A stretch of DNA of 64,000 nucleotides, taken from Hemileia vastatrix. Taxonomy: Eukaryota > Basidiomycota > Pucciniomycetes > Pucciniales > Zaghouaniaceae. The translations under genes were made by a program, and so were the position numbers. How positions within the stretch are numbered: position 1 is the stretch's first letter; every line of letters begins with the position of its first letter. Shown here in pieces: positions 57,958 through 64,000 of this stretch. The stretch covers positions 23,442,183-23,506,182 of the forward strand of contig JASXTE010000002.1 of assembly GCA_030280995.1 (NCBI GenBank). The letters are read 5' to 3'. The notes below the pieces were generated by a model, which saw only the letters and a program-made list of their open reading frames with translations, was not told where the DNA came from and did not search any database.

Positions 57958-59180
57958 GGTAAACTCTTACAGTCGCCTTGCTGTAAGCAGAATCCGGAGG
58001 AGATATGTGGATTTAGTGGAAAACCCCGTCCTTCCAATAAAAATAACAAAATGGGAATTCTTAATCACTAAGCTAACCAATCTACTTGGATCTGATTGAT
58101 GAAAATAATGAAACTCTAAAATAATTAACGCTTATTGAGATTTAAAGAAAGTGGCTGTTGAGAAAAGAAATACTGATAACAACAATTAAGGTGTACCAGT
58201 GAAAGATCTGAAAATATTGACTTTTATGTTTTTATAATAATTTGAATTTTTATGAGACAGCAATAATCAAGTCCCAGCGATGAAGACCTTTCTAAAGATA
58301 CCCTGTATGAAGTGTGATTTAAATTGTTGAGTAGTATTTCTAAAATGTTATATAAAATATAAAGTTATAAGGGTATTAAAATTTATTTAATTTGTTTAGT
58401 AATAAAAAATGAAACCGTGGTGGTTAAAGATTAAGCTGCATGATGTATTCCCCCCCCCTCAATTTCGAGTTTGAGAGGCGCTTAAGTATTCCTAGTCACG
58501 TGCCTAAGTTTTCCCCTCCAGAGCTCTCCCAGAGTCAATCCGGAGCCCGTATGGAGTCAAAGCGGAGTCTGTACGGAGTCCGTCCGGACTTCCGGACTCA
58601 ATTAGAACATTAAAACTATAATAAAAAATCTAGAAAAATTATACATAATAGAGCTACTTCCCCTTTACATACCAAACAAATTTTCGTAGTCTGCGCAGCT
58701 CTAATTACCCCGTGAAAATTCATCAAAGTTAATTAATTTTTGAAAACGTAAATATTTCTATAAAACTTTAAAATTCATTTAAAAATATAAGAAAAATAGT
58801 AAAAATTCTGGGAAAATTTCCCAAGGTTCTTGAGTGACTTGACTTGATACTTATAAATTTTTCAGACCGTAAAAATAAGTTTTCTCCGTAAAATAAAATG
58901 TATTTGTGTAGGCATTCGCTCATGACCAATTTCTTCATATTTTAAACTCCAATAAATTAAATAAAACCCTTTTATAAAAAATAATAATGCCAATGTTGCA
59001 CGCCGTAATAACTCCATTTACGTACTTAGGTGCCATACTAAACTTTAGGCTACCCCATCCTCCCTCCAATCGAGAATGTCCCCATTCTTAAAACTTTGCA
59101 TAAGTGGTTGAACACAATATTCATCTTCAACCTTCAACCACCATCTTCTTTAATCAACTATAAAATTCATCTTCATCAAT
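57958..59180. other. Gene-proximal intergenic region
   Basis: No gene was recognised. Notable pieces: a C-run at 58450, a cluster of CGGAGTC/GTCCGGAC words at 58535-58600 (separate entry), and GGGAAAATTTCCC at about 58812. TATAAAATT lies at 59159, about 20 bp before the ATG of the next gene, too close to call a TATA box with confidence. Confidence 0.4.
58535..58600. repeat. CGGAGTC word cluster
   Basis: CCGGAGCCC, ATGGAGTC, GCGGAGTC, ACGGAGTCC, GTCCGGACTT and CCGGACTC follow one another at about 10-bp spacing, with an internal inverted repeat (AGTCCGTCCGGACT). This is the most G+C-rich non-coding patch of the region and lies about 600 bp upstream of the first Zn gene. Confidence 0.55.
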
Positions 59181-59872
59181 ATGTCTTCCAAAGAACTTGT
59201 CGCTCCATGTGAACTCTGCGCTCAATACCAGGTACCTTGTTTAATGTCCAACCCTAATCTTCCTGGCAGGACAGCTTGCGACTTATGCCGTGTGAAAAAA
59301 GTCAAATGTAACCGGCCATTAGTTCCTTCTAAAACAAACGTATATTTAGGACCTGCAGCTCTCCCTGATCCCTCAACTTCTAAAAAGCGATCCAAAATTC
59401 CTGTCTTCTTAAAACGAATAAGATCAAAAACAGCTTCAAAAGTTCAATCTTCATCAACGGATCCCGGCCTAATTTTGCCTTCACAAGATCCTAATCCTAT
59501 AACGCCAGTACCCCCAACAAACTTTGCTGAGACTATGTTTCCTGGCTCTAAATGTAAGACCCTATTTATCTTACTAAAAAAACTTTTAATCAAAATTGAC
59601 TAAACCTATGACTTAATAACATATTTGAACTTCTAGCTGTCGAAATAACCAACACTGATGATGTTGGTAGAGTGAAGACGGACTATATCAATCATTATCC
59701 AAATTTTCATCGCTATCTTTTTCTTGACTTTACTAATGAGTTGAAACGAAAAATGCTGGCCTATTTTCAAGAAACTCCAGCTAATAACCATGAAGACCTC
59801 ATGAAAAGAAGAATTTTAATGCAAAGCTTTGATAATGATGTTGAACAATTTCAAAGAAATTATCTTTTCTAA
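59181..59872 (+). CDS. Cys6 zinc-module protein, paralogue 1 (two exons)
   Basis: Exon 1 is 59181-59553 and exon 2 is 59637-59872. The 83-bp intron has GTAAGA, TGACTAA and TTCTAG and sits in phase 1. The spliced product is 202 residues. Residues about 10-40 hold C-x2-C-x6-C-x12-C-x2-C-x6-C (CELCAQYQVPC, then ACDLCRVKKVKC), the spacing of a fungal Zn2Cys6 DNA-binding cluster. However, the basic RVKKVK is between Cys 5 and 6 rather than 2 and 3. A Lys-rich, Ser/Pro-rich linker follows. The C-terminus (FLDFTNELKRKMLAYFQETP, then DDLMKR-type helix ending FQRNYLF) resembles that of the gene at 61167. A nuclear, possibly regulatory role is inferred. Without splicing the frame ends at 59603 (140 residues). 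The ATG is the first in frame. Confidence 0.75.
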
Positions 59873-60440
59873 CAGTATAACTTGATAAAATTTTGTTTTT
59901 GCTTGGTCTTCTTAAACTTTCAATCATAAATGATGTTTTCTTTCTTCTCTGGCTTGATATAACATAAAATAAAATAATATAAATCTTGTGATGATTCCAC
60001 TACTGAGAGCAAGGTTTGAATCCCTTCAGACTCCCATATACCAGTCTTCCTTCTTGTCACAGCATTGAGAGAGTGGATCTTCCTATGAGCCGAATACTCC
60101 TGATTCCAACCTCATAGGGCACCCCACTGAGCCGAATTCTATGATTCCAATCTCTCCATAAGGTCCTCCAAGCTTCACACCAAAAATGGCCTAACACTGA
60201 GGCACTAAAAAAAATCATTCCCTAAAATCCAACTACCATCCTAACTTCTGATTCCTTCATCACAATTTTCAAACTTTGCTATACAGCAAACCCATAAAAT
60301 ACTTTTGCCAGGCTTCCAATAATAATTTCAACTTTAGATCATGTTAAAGCGCCACAAATTTCACCTAATTAACCATTATGCTTTCATTAGCATCATCACC
60401 ACCTAAAATTTTAACCTCCTAAAGCTTATCAGCACCCAAT
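59873..60440. other. Intergenic region
   Basis: A short repeated phrase TGAGCCGAAT-CT-TGATTCCAA occurs at 60088 and 60128. No gene or RNA was recognised. GGTTTGAATCCC at 60013 resembles a B box but has no partner structure. Confidence 0.4.
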
Positions 60441-61078
60441 TCCAGAAATAATTGAATAACCAGTTTAGAGTCTTAGTGGACAGTGATAAATTAATAGATT
60501 GAATTGAGTTATCCAAACAAGATTGACATTCCAATTTAAAGTCTTGGTAGACCAAACATATAATTGATTGCCAGTTTATGGTCTTGGTGGACCAAAGATT
60601 GTTTAGGTGCATAAATAACTTGATAAATTCGTAAATAAGGCCTAGGCTTGACCAAAGATTGAATAAATTTGATAATCCAGTTTAATGTCATAGTGGACCC
60701 AACATTTGATCGACAAGTAATCCAGTATAAGGCCATAGTGGACTAATGAATGTTGAATTATCCTGCAGATATTAATTTTCCAGTTTAAAGTCATAGTGGA
60801 CTAAACAATGAATGAACTACCAGTTTAAAGTCATGGTGGACCAAACATTTAATCGATAAGAAATCCAGTTTAAGGTCCTGGTGGACCAATGAATGTTGAA
60901 TTATCCTGCAGATATTAATTTTCCAGTTTAAAGTCATAGTGGACTAAAACAATGAATGAACTAACAGTTTAAAGTCATGGTGGACCAAACATTTGATCGA
61001 TAAGAAATCCAGTTTAAGGTCATGGTGGACCCAACAGCTTGATAACAGTCCAGTTTAAGGTCTTGGTGGACCTAACAA
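60440..61078. repeat. CCAGTTTAAAGTC minisatellite
   Basis: About twelve units start CCAGTTTAAAGTCATGGTGG ACC and vary after that. Starts fall near 60462, 60530, 60571, 60677, 60722, 60780, 60820, 60865, 60923, 60965, 61010 and 61051. A higher-order period of 143 bp is visible (60780-60922 repeats at 60923). One more unit stands alone at 62822. Confidence 0.9.
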
Positions 61079-61166
61079 CTTCTCTATCCTTGAACCCAGA
61101 TTTTGCCACCAGCTTTCTTCATCCTAGTTTCAAGTTTTCTTCTTCAAAAAAATATCTCCTAACAAG

Positions 61167-62180
61167 ATGAAACCTTCTGACTTCATTGCTTCAGCTGATC
61201 AATCTTGCAAATACTGTGCCTTCACCCATAGGGAATGTATCTTCTCTTTTAACTGGCAAAAGCACACTTATAACAGGGCCTGTTTATCCTGTTATGAGAA
61301 GAAAAGAAAATGTTCTGGCTTGAACTGTGGTTCTTTCCCCATCACTGCTACTAGCTTCGCCGCCTTCTGCAAACCTCTTCCTTCTTCTTCACCTTCTACT
61401 CCACCCCCTATTCCATCAACCTCTAAAGATCCCATACCTTTTTCTCCATCAGCCTATTTAAATCTTTCTCCATCACCTAATCCTCTGGGTCCTTCTCTCC
61501 AATCTAGACTTGCTGCTACTCCCCCAAGAACTCTTGCTGCTCCCAGGGCCATGCTTCAACCTTCTAACAATTCTTCTCCTTCTTCCAACATCTTGAAGCA
61601 CAAAAGGTCCTATAATAGCCAGCAGTCTTCATCTTCTCTTGTTTCATCCAAAAGGCCCAGAACATCTACTTCAAACACCAAATCCAACACCAGTCCTCCT
61701 CATCTATCAAAAATAAAAAATCCTTTTCTAAACATAAAAAATCCCACTCCATTACCAAGTAAGCCATTTATCTTTGATCATGATAGTGTTGACACAGGTT
61801 AGTTGTCTCTTTTTATTTTCTTAATCTTCAGGTTTTAATTTGCTGATATTTTAATTTGATAAGCGTCCACCGGTTCTCCAATTTCATATTCAGCTTATGA
61901 ACTACCAGAACCTAATCCAAGCTTCCCTAGAGTCCAAATTCACCTAGTGTCTGAAAAGCTTTTTGCTAATTTTAATAACCTTATAGCTTATTTCCAACGA
62001 TACCCGCCCTCTGATAGATCAGAATCTTGGATGAGAGAGCAACTGTTAAGAGACCTTTTCAAAATAGCCAACTGCCTTCAACACTATCATGACCGTGAAA
62101 TAAGATTCGAATCCCAGGAAATCTATCAAGGTCCTTCTAAATTTTCTAATTTTGATTCTTCAAAAGATAACAACCCTTGA
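61167..62180 (+). CDS. Cys6 zinc-module protein, paralogue 2 (two exons)
   Basis: Exon 1 is 61167-61797 and exon 2 is 61864-62180. The 66-bp intron (GTTAGT, GCTGATA, GATAAG) is in phase 1, as in the gene at 59181. The product is 315 residues. Residues about 14-50 hold C-x2-C-x6-C-x14-C-x2-C-x6-C (CKYCAFTHREC, then ACLSCYEKKRKC), again with the basic half second. A long Ser/Pro/Thr-rich region follows (about 60-195), with possible nuclear-localisation patches (KHKR, KRPR). Exon 2 encodes ELPEPNPSFPRVQIHLVSEK and LIAYFQRYPPSDRSESWMRE, matching the C-terminus of paralogue 1 around the shared AYFQ. A DNA-binding regulator is the natural guess. Without splicing the frame ends at 61802. Confidence 0.75.
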
Positions 62181-63288
62181 CAGTGTTCTTCCTGGTATGT
62201 AGCTTTCTTGAATAATTTTTGAAAAATAAAATATAAACATCTAAACTACCTAAAACTAAAATACCTTTTTTTTTTTTTTTATTTATTTATTTTATTATTT
62301 TTTTTTATTTTATTTTTTTTTATATTTTTGGTTATTTTATTATTTATTTTATTATTATTATTATTTTTTTTTTTAAAAAAAAGATAGTTTTGAAATAAAG
62401 TTAAAATTTAATTTTTAAATAAAGATAAACGAATGTGAAAAGAAAGATAAAAAAAGTAATAAAAAAAATTTTTAAAATAAAATTTTAAAAAAAAGATGCC
62501 CCCCGACCATTTGATGAGCCATACCCTCAACATCATACCCACATCCAAGTGCAACTTGATGTGGTTACACAATTTTGAGAAATTGAAAAGAAAAGAAAAT
62601 AAATGAAAGTTTTTAGAAGATAATTTTCATAATGATGATCACTGGGTGGGCTCCCTCCAATTTATAAAAATGATTAGAGACCACCAGTGAGCATCACCTT
62701 TACAATAATTCATAATATATATTAAAGAAAAGAAATCACAATCTGACGTAAAAAAATCAAAAACAAAATAAAATAAAAAAATCTTGAATCCAGCGTTGAG
62801 AGTGGTGTCTCTTTATTTGTTCCAGTTTATAGTCTTAGTGGACTTCCTAAAATTAAAAGACAAAGCCAGGATTCAACTAGAAACAGGGAAAATTTTGGAA
62901 ACGAACATTATGGGGTAATTGTGTATAGAGCAGCCAGCCCATCAATTACCCCCACACTTGCCAATATTTAATTAAGAAGGTTCCCCTGTGAACACTTCTT
63001 CCAATAAATTTTAAAATTTTTCCAACACTATCTTCACCCATATTTTAAGAATTTTAAATTTTGAAAATTTTCAATGAAGGTTTTTTTGCATTTCGTTATG
63101 TTTCATCACAGTTTTGTCGCCCATATTCAGTGTAACAATAGTAAAGTATTTTTGATAAAAATAAGAAGATAGTTTATACTCGTTGCGGAGGAATCCATAA
63201 AATTTTGTAGATATCATAGTTTATCCTTGTTGCGGAGCTATAAATTTAATAAAAGTCATTAAAATTGTAGTTTATCCTCATTTCGGAG
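62181..63288. other. Low-complexity and transposon-flank DNA
   Basis: 62260-62400 is a T-run/TTATT block. 62640-62700 has an imperfect inverted pair (GATCACTGGGTGGGCTCCCT and ACCACCAGTGAGCATC). 62915-62965 has GGGGTAATTG and its inverse CAATTACCCC around CAGCCAGCCC. 63170-63290 repeats TTTATCCTCGTTGCGGAG three times at about 55-bp spacing. These probably belong to the 3' untranslated part of the element that follows. Confidence 0.5.
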
Positions 63289-64000
63289 TTAGACTTTGGC
63301 ACTCCTGGTGCCTCTAGGATAGAACCGTTTCACTTGATCGGCTGCTACCCTCTTCTTCAATACTACTCCATCCAACTCTTCTAGCACATATGAACTGCCG
63401 GAAACTTGCTCCTTGATTTTATACGGTCCATTCCACCTATCTGCAAGCATCTTTCACCACTGACTTTCCAAACTCCTATGATACACCAAGACCATATCTC
63501 CTGGATTCAAAGGTTTCCTTAATCGATGTGCCAACCGCTCATCCCAATATCTAACTGATTGGTTTCTGATCTTCATCATCCGCGAATATGCCTTTTCTAA
63601 ATATTCTTCTTTCTTTTCTAGCTGCATCGTTCTTGCACACAATAATTCTTCAGTAGTTTTGACCGTGTCCCAGTCAACTCCAAGATATGATTCAGCTTCT
63701 AAATCAACCGGTAAAACTGCTTTCTGTCCAAAAACAAGTTCATAAGGTGAAAATCCGGACGTCCTTTTGGCAGTGATTTGATCAGCAAATAAAACTAAAG
63801 GTAAATAGTGCCTCCACTTTTCGGCACTTGTCCCACACATTTTAACTAAAGCATCCTTGATAACTTGATGCCCTCTTTCAACCATGCCTTCAGCTTCAGG
63901 ATAATATGGGGTTGCTACCCTAACCTTTGATCCAACTTTCAATACGGCCTCTTTAAACTCTGTCCCAAATTCAGGACCTCCATCTACCGTCACCAACTTC
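63289..64000 (-). pseudogene. Ty3/gypsy integrase C-terminal half, third lineage
   Basis: The frame enters from beyond the window end and reads VDGGPEFGTEFKEAVLKVGS, ATPYYPEAEGMVERGHQVIK, LVLFADQITAKRTSGFSPYE LVFGQ and NPGDMVLVYHRSLESQW. After a single in-frame TGA (63453-63451) it continues KMLADRWNGPYKIKEQVSG to a TAA at 63289. The second Asp (DGGPEF) and the Glu (EGMVERGH) of the integrase DDE are intact. The GPY/F module is present and no chromodomain follows. Codon use and G+C are visibly richer than in families A and B. Only the TGA disables it in this window. Confidence 0.88.

Noticed and set aside
57985..58095. Possible tRNA or tRNA-derived SINE on the minus strand (TTAGCTTAGTGATTAAG resembles an A box, and near-matching acceptor halves occur about 79 nt apart).
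   Set aside because: No GGTTCGANTCC-type B box and no acceptable T arm or anticodon stem could be drawn.
58095..58180. C/D-box snoRNA-like spacing of TGATGA and CTGA.
   Set aside because: Motifs are too short in AT-rich DNA, with no terminal stem.

Overview
The window is strongly A+T-rich eukaryotic DNA from a basidiomycete fungus, most likely a rust (Pucciniales). That call rests on protein families: a Harbinger/PIF DDE transposase of the rust type, relics of Tet-like 2OG-Fe(II) oxygenases (a family expanded in rust genomes), Ty3 elements with a C-terminal chromodomain-like module, short fungal introns (66 and 83 bp), and Zn2Cys6-like genes. It is an inference from recognition, not from a search. 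Nearly all of 1-57,957 is nested and decayed transposable elements. The only two genes that look intact lie between 59.1 and 62.2 kb.

Layout. 1-7.2 kb: the end of a NAM/Myb-like rust gene, a C-run minisatellite, a broken Tet-like oxygenase, a small CACTA-type MITE, and two inverted Harbinger copies, the left one with a broken transposase. 7.2-25.6 kb: a nest of two related Ty3 families, called A (LTR about 805 bp) and B (LTR about 1.17 kb). A-element A1 (8192-16805, TSD GTATT) sits inside the LTR of an older, inverted A element (A2). A solo B LTR (TSD GAATG) and a Tourist-like MITE sit in the same old LTR. The B2 gag is cut off by a 230-bp satellite. 25.6-35 kb: a second NAM-like/minisatellite locus, then the best preserved element, A4 (27059-34873, TSD CAATG, paired 806-bp LTRs), inserted into a second CACTA MITE.

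35-50 kb: a second Tet-like relic, a pseudogene of the spindle-checkpoint kinase Mps1 between inverted G-rich tracts, and a second Harbinger copy. That Harbinger transposase is split by an 8030-bp CMC/CACTA-like element (41144-49173, TSD AGCA). Inside the insert is an unusual palindrome built from smaller palindromes (46.27-47.02 kb, with an outlier at 46.02 kb). 50-58 kb: an LTR scrap, a chromodomain scrap, a decayed hypothetical gene, a 5'-LTR-bearing B3 element with an internal deletion, and another A LTR (A5).

58-64 kb: gene-like DNA with two tandem paralogues. Each is a two-exon gene joining a Cys6 zinc module, whose basic half comes second, to a conserved C-terminal helical segment. A minisatellite separates them. 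The window closes with the integrase end of a third, different Ty3 lineage on the minus strand. No tRNA, rRNA or CRISPR array could be supported.
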